Made by a program: the position numbers and the translations under genes. From Enterobacteriaceae bacterium 4M9 (lineage in GTDB: Bacteria; Pseudomonadota; Gammaproteobacteria; Enterobacterales; Enterobacteriaceae), in the NCBI GenBank assembly GCA_010092695.1, contig JAADJJ010000001.1:3596001-3660000 (forward strand): a stretch of DNA of 64,000 bases. Direction: 5' to 3'. Positions 55,110 through 62,903 of the stretch are shown one piece after another. Under the pieces are notes generated by a model. The model was given only the letters and a program-made list of their open reading frames with translations. It was not told the origin of the DNA and searched no databases. Position 1 is the stretch's first letter; each line of letters begins with the position of its first letter.

Positions 55110-56388
55110 TCAGGCTTTCCTCATACTGTTTTTCGCTGACGATGTGGTTGGTAAGGCGACCCACGCCTTCAATTTCCACCACGACTTCATCGCCTGGGCG
55201 CACGTCCGCCAGCCCCTTCGGGGTGCCGGTCGCTATCATGTCGCCAGGTTGCAGCGTCATAAACTCACTGAGCCAACTGACCAGATAAGGCACGTCAAAC
55301 ACCATGTCGCGGGTATTACCGCTCTGGCGCAACTCGCCGTTAATAAACGTTTTTAGCGTAAGGTTGTGGGCATCCGGTACCTGCTCACGCGCCACCACGG
55401 TCGGGAGCAACGGCGTGAGCGTGTCGCGGCTTTTCACCCGCAGATTGGGACGGTAGTAGTTTTCGAGGTAATCACGCACCGCGTAGTCGTTGCAGACGGT
55501 GTAGCCCGCCACGTAATCAAGGGCGTCTTCGCGGCGCACGTTGCGCGCGGTTTTGCCTATCACCACCACCAGTTCACACTCGTAGTGCATATAGTCAACG
55601 CCGTCCGGGCGCACGCTGACGGCGTTATCCCCGGTAAGCGTGTTCGGTGCTTTGATAAACACCAGCGGTGAATCCGGTGCTTTGAAATCCAGCTCGCTTG
55701 CGTGGTCGGCGTAGTTCAGGCCAAGGGCAAACAGCGTCGGGTGTCCCTGCGGCTGCGTCTGCACCGGGGCGTCGTAACTGAAGTGGCTCACAAGCGGCGT
55801 TAAACCTGCGGCACGCACGGTCACCTCATCCCCCTCATTTACCGCCACGCGCTGTTGCGGTGTACCAAGTAAAATCACATCGCCTGGCTCAAGCGTTGCG
55901 AACTCGCTCAGTGCCGCCACCAGCTGTGGCGCGCTGCGGTGCAACTCGCGCGTATTCCAGCGCTGTTTTTCCACGCCGTTCACCTCGGTAATAATGTCGA
56001 GGTGATGCGCATCCTCCAGCGGGGCAACCTCACCCAGCGGGCAAAAACCGTCGCGGCATTTAGCCTGAATCGCCGGGCGATAGAAGCTCTCTTCAGCAAG
56101 ACTCAGTTCGTTAGCCAGCGCGAAACCCGCAATATAATCCAGCGCGCGCGCCTCGCTTACCTTGCGCGCTTGCCTGCCGATAATCACCGCCAGTGTGCCG
56201 CCGCTGTACGTCTGCTCCCCCAGCGGCAGTGCAATAGTCTGGTGGTTTGCGCGATGGGTATTGCGCGGTTTGATAAACCACACCGGCGTTTTTGGCGGTG
56301 TCTGATACGGCGGTGCGTGAAAGGCCGCGTCCCAGGCAGCGGTTTGCGACGCATGATTTAGCGCAACGGCAAAGACGGTTCGTTTCAT
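55096..56388 (-). CDS. hpaG: Bifunctional 4-hydroxyphenylacetate degradation isomerase/decarboxylase
   Basis: HpaG (HpcE) combines decarboxylation and isomerisation of the carboxylated ring-cleavage product. The 430-residue protein is a tandem of two FAH-like domains. Each has the pattern FIKxxNTxxG/L...VVIGKxARxV...ALDYVAGxxxxND (first copy TPVWFIKPRNT, LAVIIGRQARKV; second copy PLVFIKAPNT, LVVVIGKTARNV, YEC-type metal ligands). It is the first gene of hpaGEDFHI. Just upstream lie a GGGAG site, a GC-rich hairpin and an 18-base palindrome. Confidence 0.96.
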   Translation of the reverse strand: MKRTVFAVALNHASQTAAWDAAFHAPPYQTPPKTPVWFIKPRNTHRANHQTIALPLGEQTYSGGTLAVIIGRQARKVSEARALDYIAGFALANELSLAEESFYRPAIQAKCRDGFCPLGEVAPLEDAHHLDIITEVNGVEKQRWNTRELHRSAPQLVAALSEFATLEPGDVILLGTPQQRVAVNEGDEVTVRAAGLTPLVSHFSYDAPVQTQPQGHPTLFALGLNYADHASELDFKAPDSPLVFIKAPNTLTGDNAVSVRPDGVDYMHYECELVVVIGKTARNVRREDALDYVAGYTVCNDYAVRDYLENYYRPNLRVKSRDTLTPLLPTVVAREQVPDAHNLTLKTFINGELRQSGNTRDMVFDVPYLVSWLSEFMTLQPGDMIATGTPKGLADVRPGDEVVVEIEGVGRLTNHIVSEKQYEESLNETN

Positions 56389-56397
56389 AACACTCCC

Positions 56398-56419
56398 ATG
56401 TTCCGGGTATCCCGGACAT
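56398..56419 (-). repeat. GC-rich hairpin just upstream of the hpaG ribosome site
   Basis: Read leftward, GTCCGGG and CCCGGAAC form a tight stem around ATA immediately before GGGAG-TGTT-ATG of hpaG. It is short and stable, so it could modulate translation initiation or mRNA stability. Confidence 0.6.
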
Positions 56420-56422
56420 CGA

Positions 56423-56440
56423 TCATTAATATATTAATGA
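56423..56440. promoter_or_regulatory. Perfect 18-bp palindrome, HpaR/MarR-type operator candidate
   Basis: TCATTAATATATTAATGA is its own reverse complement and sits 35 bases upstream of the hpaG start. AT-rich palindromes of this length are typical MarR-family operators, and HpaR of E. coli binds next to hpaG. The cognate repressor gene is not in the window. Confidence 0.7.
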
Positions 56441-56706
56441 ATAAGTAATAGATCGTTTTTTACATGACAGGCAAATAAATCCTTATGAAAATGTGATCGC
56501 TACAGCAAACGATGAGGCCTGAATATTAGTAAAACCCAACGGCAGAAGGCCGTCGCGGTGGTGTGCCGGGCGGCACACAAATCCAGATTATTAATATGAA
56601 AACAAAAGGAGATAAACGACCTGTCCTGCCCAATAAGAAGGCGGCCTCATGCCATGAGACGCTGCTTCATACCGGCTGGAATAAGAGGCAGGCCTGTTAC
56701 AGGTGC

Positions 56707-57606
56707 TTACCCTTCACGTGTGGGATACAGCGCGTTTCGCTGCGCCGCCTGGCGAAACGCTCTCGGCGCACAACCCGTGACGCGACGAAAGAAGCGTGAA
56801 AAATAGGTCGCATCACTGAAGCCCATGTCCTCGGCGATTTGTGCAATGGTCAGGCTGGTATAAAGCAGGCTACGCCGCGCCTCCAGCAGCAGCCGCTGGT
56901 GCACTACGCCAAGCGCACTGCACCCATGAAACGCATGACACAGCGTATTGAGGTGCGTGCTGGACATGCACATTTCCCTGGCGTACCAGGCAATGGAGCG
57001 ATGCTCACGATAGTGATTTTCCAGCAACTGGTTAAAGCGCTGCAACGTTACGCGGCGGCGCTCGCTAAGGCTGTCCGGCTGCGGCGTCTGTCCTTTCTGG
57101 CGGCTCAACCATACCAGCAGCGCCCCTAATAGCGAATGGATCATCATGTCCCGCGCCCCGTTATCAGCCCGGTACTCAACATGAAGTGTTTCAAATAAGG
57201 TGGCAATCCGCCAGGCCTCCTCCCCCATACGCAGGCAACTGGCACGACCCAGCACCGGCAGAGGCTGGCCAAACTGCTGCTCAAACTGTGCCAGCAGCGG
57301 AGCGGCAAGCGACAGCACCCAGCCTTCGGTGCCTGGCGCAAACGTATAGCCGTGGGCGCACAGCGCAGGCACCACCACCAGTGATGCCTCACGCAGGTGC
57401 TGCTGCACACCTTCAATCTCAAGGTGCGCCTCGCCACGGTACATATAAAGAAGCTGCACGATATCCGCGTGCTGATGCACACGAATACTCCAGCCGTACA
57501 GGCTGCTACGGCTGTGAATGGACTCGCAGTGCAGTAAATCCAGCGTCGGCCAGGGGGCGCCTTCGCCGTAAAGTTTGAACACCGGAATAGCACTGTGTAC
57601 CGTCAT
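56707..57606 (-). CDS. AraC-family regulator, probable PobR-type activator of pobA
   Basis: The 299-residue protein has an N-terminal sensor domain (VHQHADIVQLLYMYRGEAHLEIEG) and a C-terminal AraC double HTH (YAREMCMSSTHLNTLCHAFHG, IAEDMGFSDATYFSRFFRRVTGCAPRAFR). It lies just downstream of pobA on the same strand. AraC-type PobR proteins activate pobA in response to 4-hydroxybenzoate in several bacteria. No divergent promoter arrangement is seen here, so the assignment is from proximity and family. Confidence 0.8.
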   Translation of the reverse strand: MTVHSAIPVFKLYGEGAPWPTLDLLHCESIHSRSSLYGWSIRVHQHADIVQLLYMYRGEAHLEIEGVQQHLREASLVVVPALCAHGYTFAPGTEGWVLSLAAPLLAQFEQQFGQPLPVLGRASCLRMGEEAWRIATLFETLHVEYRADNGARDMMIHSLLGALLVWLSRQKGQTPQPDSLSERRRVTLQRFNQLLENHYREHRSIAWYAREMCMSSTHLNTLCHAFHGCSALGVVHQRLLLEARRSLLYTSLTIAQIAEDMGFSDATYFSRFFRRVTGCAPRAFRQAAQRNALYPTREG

Positions 57607-57760
57607 CGCTGTCTCACTGCGTTTGCGCTACAGGGGCTTCGCTGTGTCGCGTCACTGGGTTGATAAACCGCAGTGTAGACCGTGCACGCCGGTTACGCTG
57701 TGGCGCATGTAACAACATTGTTACATCAGCACGCGCGCTAGCCGATTACGAACCACACTT

Positions 57761-58945
57761 TCAGCGCACCTCATCAAAAGGCAGACCGACGTAGTTCTCC
57801 GCAAGGGTAGTCAACCCGGCATGAGAGCCAAAATAGTAGTCACGCTCGGCCTGCTGGATGCGGGCATCAAAACGGCTGTGGTCGCTGAATTCGTGCAGCA
57901 GGCTTGTCATAAACCAGCTAAAACGCTCGCCCTTCCACACCCGGTGCAGCGCTATCTCCGAATAGGTCGCTAACAGTTCGGTGCGATTTTCGTGGTAGAC
58001 CTTGCACAGGATGCGCCAGAGGTAATTGACATCTGATGCCGCGAGATTAAGCCCCTTAGCGCCAGTGGGCGGGACAATGTGCGCCGCATCGCCTACCAGA
58101 AACAAACGGCCATACTGCATGGGCTCCACCACAAAACTTCGCAGCGGCGCGATGCTTTTTTCCAGCGACGGACCGGTGGTGAGCCTGCCCGCCAGTTCCT
58201 CAGGCAGACGATTTTTCAGCTCGCCCCAGAAGCGTTCGTCAGACCAGTCCTCTGCCCGCTCACTCAGCGGCACCTGCAAATAATAGCGGCTGCGGGTAAG
58301 CGAACGCTGGCTACACAGCGCAAAGCCCCGCGCGTGGTGCACATACACCAGTTCCGGGTTGACCGGCGGTGTGTCGGCCAGCAGCCCCAGCCAGCCAAAC
58401 GGATAGACGCGCTCATATTCGCGCACAATATCCTGTGGAATAGCCTGACGTGAAACACCGTGGAAGCCGTCACAGCCCGCCACGTAATCGCAGTCGATAC
58501 GCCGGGTTTCGCCGCCCGCTTCAAACGTGACGAACGGCGCGTCGGATTTCAGTTCGTGCAGTTGTACGTTGCTCACGCCATAAATTGAGGGCGCACCCGT
58601 GCTGTGGCGGGCGTCCATCAGGTCGCGGGTCACTTCTGTCTGACCATACACCATCACGGTCTTGCCAGCGGTGAGTGCGCTGAGCGACAGCGGCACACGT
58701 CTGCCGTCAAAGACAAACTCCACGCCCTCATGCACGTGGCCTTCGGCTTCCATGCGCGCGCTAACGCCAGCCTCGCGCAAAAGCTGCACGGTGCCGCTCT
58801 CAAGTATCCCGGCGCGGATGCGCCCCAGCACATACTCCGGTGTCTGGCGTTCAAGAATGATGTTATCAATACCTGCACGCTGTAGCAGCTGCCCCAGCAG
58901 CAGGCCCGATGGCCCTGCACCAATAATGACAACCTGCGTTTTCAT
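57761..58945 (-). CDS. pobA: 4-Hydroxybenzoate 3-monooxygenase (p-hydroxybenzoate hydroxylase)
   Basis: PobA converts 4-hydroxybenzoate to protocatechuate with FAD and NADPH. The 394-residue single-component flavin monooxygenase has VVIIGAGPSGLLLGQLLQRAG at residues 4-24 (dinucleotide fold), DYVAGCDGFHGVSR (the DG motif) and FLVGDAAHIVPPTGAKGLNLAASDV (GD motif). Protocatechuate ring-cleavage (pca) genes are not in the window. It stands alone with the AraC gene after it. Confidence 0.96.
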   Translation of the reverse strand: MKTQVVIIGAGPSGLLLGQLLQRAGIDNIILERQTPEYVLGRIRAGILESGTVQLLREAGVSARMEAEGHVHEGVEFVFDGRRVPLSLSALTAGKTVMVYGQTEVTRDLMDARHSTGAPSIYGVSNVQLHELKSDAPFVTFEAGGETRRIDCDYVAGCDGFHGVSRQAIPQDIVREYERVYPFGWLGLLADTPPVNPELVYVHHARGFALCSQRSLTRSRYYLQVPLSERAEDWSDERFWGELKNRLPEELAGRLTTGPSLEKSIAPLRSFVVEPMQYGRLFLVGDAAHIVPPTGAKGLNLAASDVNYLWRILCKVYHENRTELLATYSEIALHRVWKGERFSWFMTSLLHEFSDHSRFDARIQQAERDYYFGSHAGLTTLAENYVGLPFDEVR

Positions 58946-59094
58946 AATTGCCCCGCTGAATTTGTTATTAAATTGTTAATCACAAAACAGCATTTTTGAC
59001 ACACGCAGAGGGAAAAAGAAGGCCAGATCCACGGCAAAACCTGGACTTTTCGAAAACCGCACAGAAATGTGGCCGGGATCAACTTTCGGGCGGG

Positions 59095-59664
59095 CTATTT
59101 CATAAACGCCAGCGTACTGCTGGCAAGAAACGCCCGTTCCTCAGGCGTGCTGGTGCGACCGAGCAGTGCGTTACGATGGGGGAAGCGGCCAAAACGGTCA
59201 ATAATGGCCTTGTGCTGACGCTCAGCGCGCAACGTTTGTCCGTTGCCAGCAAAATCAAACAGTTGTATGGCCTGCTGGTGCACCGCAGCTGATTCGGCGT
59301 GCATCAGCGGCATCAGAATAAAGTTGCGCCAGTTAGCGTCCTGCGGCGGGAACTCAGGCTGTTTAATGGCCTCCTGCGCAAGAGCCAATGCTTTATCATC
59401 CTGCGCCCAGGCGCGCGCATTGTTGCGCCACAGATTGCGTGAAAACTGATCCAGCACGAGGATTTCTGCCAGTCGCCCGTCCTGTGTCGCACGCCAGTGC
59501 GCCAGTGCGCCAGTGCGCCAGTGCGCCAGTTTGTCCTGGCAGGCTGCCTCCCAGACGTCCAGAAAGTACCAGCGAATTTGTGCGTCAACTCGCGAATCAG
59601 CAACAAACCACTGAGCCGGTTTCAACTCATCAAACCAGAAACGAATTACAACCTCATGTTTCAT
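59095..59664 (-). CDS. DUF924 family protein with an octanucleotide repeat
   Basis: The 189-residue protein has the DUF924 pattern (TPR-like): VIRFWFDELKPAQWF, RLAEILVLDQFSRNLWR, FILMPLMHAES and RFGRFPHRNALLGR. It is about 8 residues longer than expected. The insertion coincides with five near-copies of an 8-base unit, giving the repetitive LAHWRTGALAHWR where a single LAHWR-type stretch would fit. The ATG at 59664 has AGGGAT upstream; the frame extends to 59745 without support. It is divergent from the citrate symporter gene. Biochemical role unknown. Confidence 0.82.
   Translation of the reverse strand: MKHEVVIRFWFDELKPAQWFVADSRVDAQIRWYFLDVWEAACQDKLAHWRTGALAHWRATQDGRLAEILVLDQFSRNLWRNNARAWAQDDKALALAQEAIKQPEFPPQDANWRNFILMPLMHAESAAVHQQAIQLFDFAGNGQTLRAERQHKAIIDRFGRFPHRNALLGRTSTPEERAFLASSTLAFMK
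59493..59530. repeat. 4.75 tandem copies of GCCAGTGC inside the DUF924 gene
   Basis: Perfect copies of the 8-base unit lie at 59493, 59501, 59509 and 59517, followed by a partial GCCAGT at 59525. Eight is not a multiple of three, so gain or loss of one unit would shift the reading frame; three extra units add exactly 8 codons. Confidence 0.95.
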
Positions 59665-59775
59665 AAAACAATTATCCCTTTTGCCGACCGTTAATGCGTC
59701 CGGTGCATCAATGCTTGTTGAAAACGCACTTATAAAAAGTACCAATTTGCGCCAGTCTCAATGTTACAAAAATGT

Positions 59776-59790
59776 ATGCACTTTGTGCAT
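59776..59790. promoter_or_regulatory. LysR-type dyad in the citA leader
   Basis: ATGCA-CTTTG-TGCAT fits the T-N11-A dyad form of LysR-type binding sites and lies 21 bases before the citA start, in the promoter region shared with the divergent DUF924 gene. The LysR gene after the operon (61840-62772) is a candidate binder; this is inference. Confidence 0.45.
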
Positions 59791-59811
59791 CAATAACAAC
59801 CGGAGAACATC

Positions 59812-61131
59812 ATGACCCAACCTGCCATGCCGTTAACCTCCACGAAGGCGAAGGTGCGCGCCATCCTGCGTGTCACTTCGGGCAACTTCCTGGAGCAGTT
59901 CGATTTCTTCCTATTTGGATTCTACGCGACACACATAGCACAGACCTTTTTCCCTGCCAGCAGCGACTTTGCCTCGCTGATGATGACCTTTGCGGTATTC
60001 GGTGCAGGCTTTCTAATGCGCCCACTCGGTGCCATTTTACTCGGTGGTTATATCGATAAAGTGGGCCGCCGCCGTGGGTTGATTATCACCCTGTCGATTA
60101 TGGCAACCGGCACATTCCTGATAGCGCTGGTGCCAGGCTATGCCACTATCGGCCTGTGGGCTCCGGTGCTGGTGCTGATTGGCCGCCTGTTGCAGGGCTT
60201 CTCCGCTGGCGCAGAGCTGGGCGGTGTCTCGGTCTATCTGGCTGAAATTGCCACACCGGGTCGCCGGGGCTTTTATACCAGCTGGCAGTCGGGCAGCCAG
60301 CAGGTGGCGATTGTCGTGGCCGCCGCACTCGGCTTTGTCCTTAACGCGTGGCTGTCTGAAAGCGAGCTGGCAGCCTGGGGCTGGCGTATCCCGTTCCTGG
60401 TAGGCTGCATCATTGTGCCGTTTATCTTCTTTTTGCGCCGCCATCTGCAAGAGACCGAAGCGTTCGCCAACCGTAAGGAACGTCCAACGCTTAAGACCGT
60501 CGTAACCACACTTTACGCCAACCGTGGCGCCGTGGTGGCTGGGATGCTGATGGTGGCAATGACGACCACAGCGTTTTATTTGATTACCGTTTACGCTCCG
60601 ACGTTTGGCAAAAAAGTGCTGATGCTAAGCGCCTCCGACAGCCTGCTGGTGACGCTGTTGGTTGCCGTCTCCAACTTTTTCTGGCTACCGATTGGCGGGG
60701 CGCTGTCTGACAGGTTTGGACGCAAAACGCTGCTGATGACCATGACGCTCCTGACCATCGCCACGGCCTGGCCTGCGATGTCGATGCTGGCGCAAAGCCC
60801 AAGCTTCAGCCATATGCTGATGGTACTGCTGTGGTTATCGTTCCTCTACGGCATGTACAACGGCGCGATGGTCCCGGCGCTGACCGAAATTATGCCGGCT
60901 GAAGTACGCGTAGCTGGCTTCTCGCTTGCCTACAGTCTGGCAACGGCGCTGTTTGGTGGTTTCACACCTGCCATCTCCACTGCGCTGATTCATTACACCG
61001 GTGATAAAGCCGCCCCCGCTTACTGGATGAGCTTTGCCGCGTTCTGCGCACTGTGCGCCACACTGTGGTTGTATCGCCGCAGCAGTGTGCACTGCACCAC
61101 GACGGGAGAGGCGCATAATGCACAGGCGTAA
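59812..61131 (+). CDS. citA: Citrate-proton symporter (MFS, metabolite:H+ symporter family)
   Basis: CitA imports citrate with protons under aerobic conditions. The 439-residue protein has about 12 membrane helices. It matches the CitA/TcuC group closely: ILRVTSGNFLEQFDFFLFGFYATHIA at the N-terminus, the MFS motif GGYIDKVGRRRGL, GRLLQGFSAGAELGGVSVYLAEIATPG, and late GMYNGAMVPALTEIMPAEVR. A tricarballylate substrate is the main alternative. CCGGAG gives the ribosome site. It overlaps the binding-protein gene by 14 bases. Confidence 0.9.
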   Translation: MTQPAMPLTSTKAKVRAILRVTSGNFLEQFDFFLFGFYATHIAQTFFPASSDFASLMMTFAVFGAGFLMRPLGAILLGGYIDKVGRRRGLIITLSIMATGTFLIALVPGYATIGLWAPVLVLIGRLLQGFSAGAELGGVSVYLAEIATPGRRGFYTSWQSGSQQVAIVVAAALGFVLNAWLSESELAAWGWRIPFLVGCIIVPFIFFLRRHLQETEAFANRKERPTLKTVVTTLYANRGAVVAGMLMVAMTTTAFYLITVYAPTFGKKVLMLSASDSLLVTLLVAVSNFFWLPIGGALSDRFGRKTLLMTMTLLTIATAWPAMSMLAQSPSFSHMLMVLLWLSFLYGMYNGAMVPALTEIMPAEVRVAGFSLAYSLATALFGGFTPAISTALIHYTGDKAAPAYWMSFAAFCALCATLWLYRRSSVHCTTTGEAHNAQA

Positions 61132-61882
61132 TCTGTTCTGGCCTGTTCTGCTGTGCGCCAGCGGTGTGCAGGCCGAACAATTAACCGTGTTTATTTCCGG
61201 CGGCTTCAATGCCGCCCTGGAAAAACTCGGCCCCGCTTTTGTTGCGCAGCACGGCGACACGCTGAAGATTGTGCGTGGTCCATCAATGGGTGACTCCGCT
61301 GAGGCAATCCCAAATCGGCTGGCGCGTGGCGAGCGTGCCGATGCGGTGATTATGGTGGGCTATGCCCTTGATGGGCTGATAAAACAGGGCCGCATCGTAC
61401 CCGGTTCACGAGTGGAACTGGCCGATTCGCGCATCGGTGCCGTGGTACGCAAAGGCGAGAGCCGCCCGGATATCTCAAGCGTGGAGAACCTGAAAGCCAC
61501 GCTGCTGCGTGCCAAATCTATTGCCTGGTCCGATAGCGCCAGCGGGCGCTATATTGAGGACAAAATGCTGACCCGACTGGGCATACAGCAAAGCCTGTCC
61601 GGCAAAGGCCACCGGGTAGAGCGCGACCCGGTGGGCGAGGCGGTGGCGAAAGGCAAATATGAGATTGGTTTTCAGCAGGTGAGCGAACTGCTACCGGTGC
61701 AAGGCGTGACGTTTATCGGCAAAATCCCCGAGCAGCTACAGTCAGTCACGCGCTTTGCCGGTGCTGTGCCTGAGGGCTCCACGCATCAGCAAAAAGCGCG
61801 TGATTTACTCAATTACCTGGCCTCGCAAGGTGTTCAGATTCAGGTGCGCGCAACCGGCCTTGATTCCATTGCGGCTTCCTGA
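61118..61882 (+). CDS. Periplasmic substrate-binding protein (ModA-like, SBP_bac_11 type)
   Basis: The 254-residue protein has a signal peptide (MHRRNLFWPVLLCASGVQA). The fold is a two-lobe extracellular solute-binding type: LTVFISGGFNAALEKLGPAF, RGPSMGDSAEAIPNRLARGERADAVIM, KSIAWSDSASGRYIEDKML and IGFQQVSELLPVQGVTFIGKIPE. These resemble molybdate-type binding proteins. GGGAGAGG precedes the ATG at 61118. No ABC permease or ATPase is adjacent; instead it is translationally coupled to citA, so it may bind citrate or a metal-citrate for uptake. Its end overlaps the convergent LysR gene by 43 bases. Confidence 0.82.
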   Translation: MHRRNLFWPVLLCASGVQAEQLTVFISGGFNAALEKLGPAFVAQHGDTLKIVRGPSMGDSAEAIPNRLARGERADAVIMVGYALDGLIKQGRIVPGSRVELADSRIGAVVRKGESRPDISSVENLKATLLRAKSIAWSDSASGRYIEDKMLTRLGIQQSLSGKGHRVERDPVGEAVAKGKYEIGFQQVSELLPVQGVTFIGKIPEQLQSVTRFAGAVPEGSTHQQKARDLLNYLASQGVQIQVRATGLDSIAAS

Positions 61883-62772
61883 ACGCTTTTCATCTCCGTC
61901 ACCATGCGCTCAAGCGCCGCCGCCGTGGGAGACAGCACGCGGCCACGGCGCTTAATAATACCCACCTGGCGCACCACGCCAGGTTCTACCAGCGGCACGC
62001 TGGTGAGCACCGGATGCACATCACCAGGTAGCGCCATTGTCGGTACGGCGGCAATACCCAGCCCCGCTTCCACCATCCCCAACATCGTTGTAACGTGGCG
62101 GGTTTCACACACGCTGGGACGTGCGGGCGTGGTATGTGCCAGCGCCTGGTCAAGCAACAGACGGTTGCCAGAAACCTTATCGAGTGAGATGTAATTCCAG
62201 GTGTAAAAATCCGACCAGCTTACGCTCTTGCGCTGCGCCAGGGGATGGTCGCGCCGACAGGCGGCAACGTAGCTTTCTTCTATAAGCCATTCAAATTCGA
62301 TATCAGCATCAAGCCACCCGGAAAAGCTGAGACCAAAATCAGCCTGCCCATCCATCACCGCAGCGCATACCGCACCGGCGCTGGTATCAATCAGGCGAAT
62401 ATGCACGTCAGGATACAGTGCCTTGTAGCGTGCGATCACCGCTGGCATAAAGTAATAGGCAGCGGACGGCACGCAAGCCACCGTCACCCTGGCATGGCGA
62501 CTGGCAGGACTACTGATGCCAGACAGCGCATCGTCGAGGTCGTTAAGCAGGTGATCGACGCGTGGCGCAAAAGTATGCCCGGCTGCCGTCAGGCGCACGC
62601 GCCGTGTCGTGCGCTCAAACAGTTTTACACCGAGCGCGCTTTCAAGCTTATCGATACGCCGACTCAGCGCCGACTGCGAAATGAATACCGTTTCTGCTGC
62701 CTCGCGAAAGCTCCCGTGTTCAACCAACGCGCGAAAAGCCAGCAGATCGTTGAGATCGAAATTAAGAATCAT
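61840..62772 (-). CDS. LysR-family regulator near the citrate operon
   Basis: The 310-residue protein has a LysR HTH at residues 6-62 (LLAFRALVEHGSFREAAETV, FISQSALSRRIDKLESALGVKLFERTTRR) and an effector domain. It converges on the citA operon, overlapping the binding-protein gene by 43 bases, rather than being divergent. Its start lies next to the lpxP terminator. It may control citA through the dyad at 59776, but no divergent target supports this. Confidence 0.85.
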   Translation of the reverse strand: MILNFDLNDLLAFRALVEHGSFREAAETVFISQSALSRRIDKLESALGVKLFERTTRRVRLTAAGHTFAPRVDHLLNDLDDALSGISSPASRHARVTVACVPSAAYYFMPAVIARYKALYPDVHIRLIDTSAGAVCAAVMDGQADFGLSFSGWLDADIEFEWLIEESYVAACRRDHPLAQRKSVSWSDFYTWNYISLDKVSGNRLLLDQALAHTTPARPSVCETRHVTTMLGMVEAGLGIAAVPTMALPGDVHPVLTSVPLVEPGVVRQVGIIKRRGRVLSPTAAALERMVTEMKSVQEAAMESRPVART

Positions 62773-62854
62773 TGTTCAGGCCGCTCGCATTTACACAACG
62801 GTAAAGATATTGACCCAAACCTGTAACAAAAACGGGATGCGAGTAGCGAAAAAC

Positions 62855-62884
62855 AAAAAACCCGGCGATCCAGGCCGGGTTTTT
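62855..62884. terminator. Terminator after lpxP
   Basis: CCCGGC and GCCGGG with a seven-base loop are flanked by A6 on the left and T5 on the right, so it can act in both directions. It lies 20 bases beyond the lpxP stop. Confidence 0.88.
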
Positions 62885-62903
62885 ACGCAACAAAATGTGT
62901 CGG

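Larger units (their letters stand above)
56389..56706. other. Control region of the hpa operon, with hpaR missing
   Basis: There is no gene in these 318 bases. In E. coli the MarR-type repressor gene hpaR lies here, divergent from hpaG; no frame resembling it is present. An operator-like palindrome remains near hpaG, with a degenerate partner (TTATTAATAT) near 56589-56598. Confidence 0.65.

Noticed and set aside
56563..56799. Remnant of hpaR in the rightward 78-codon frame
   Set aside because: The sequence shows no MarR winged-helix pattern and partly overlaps the AraC gene on the other strand.
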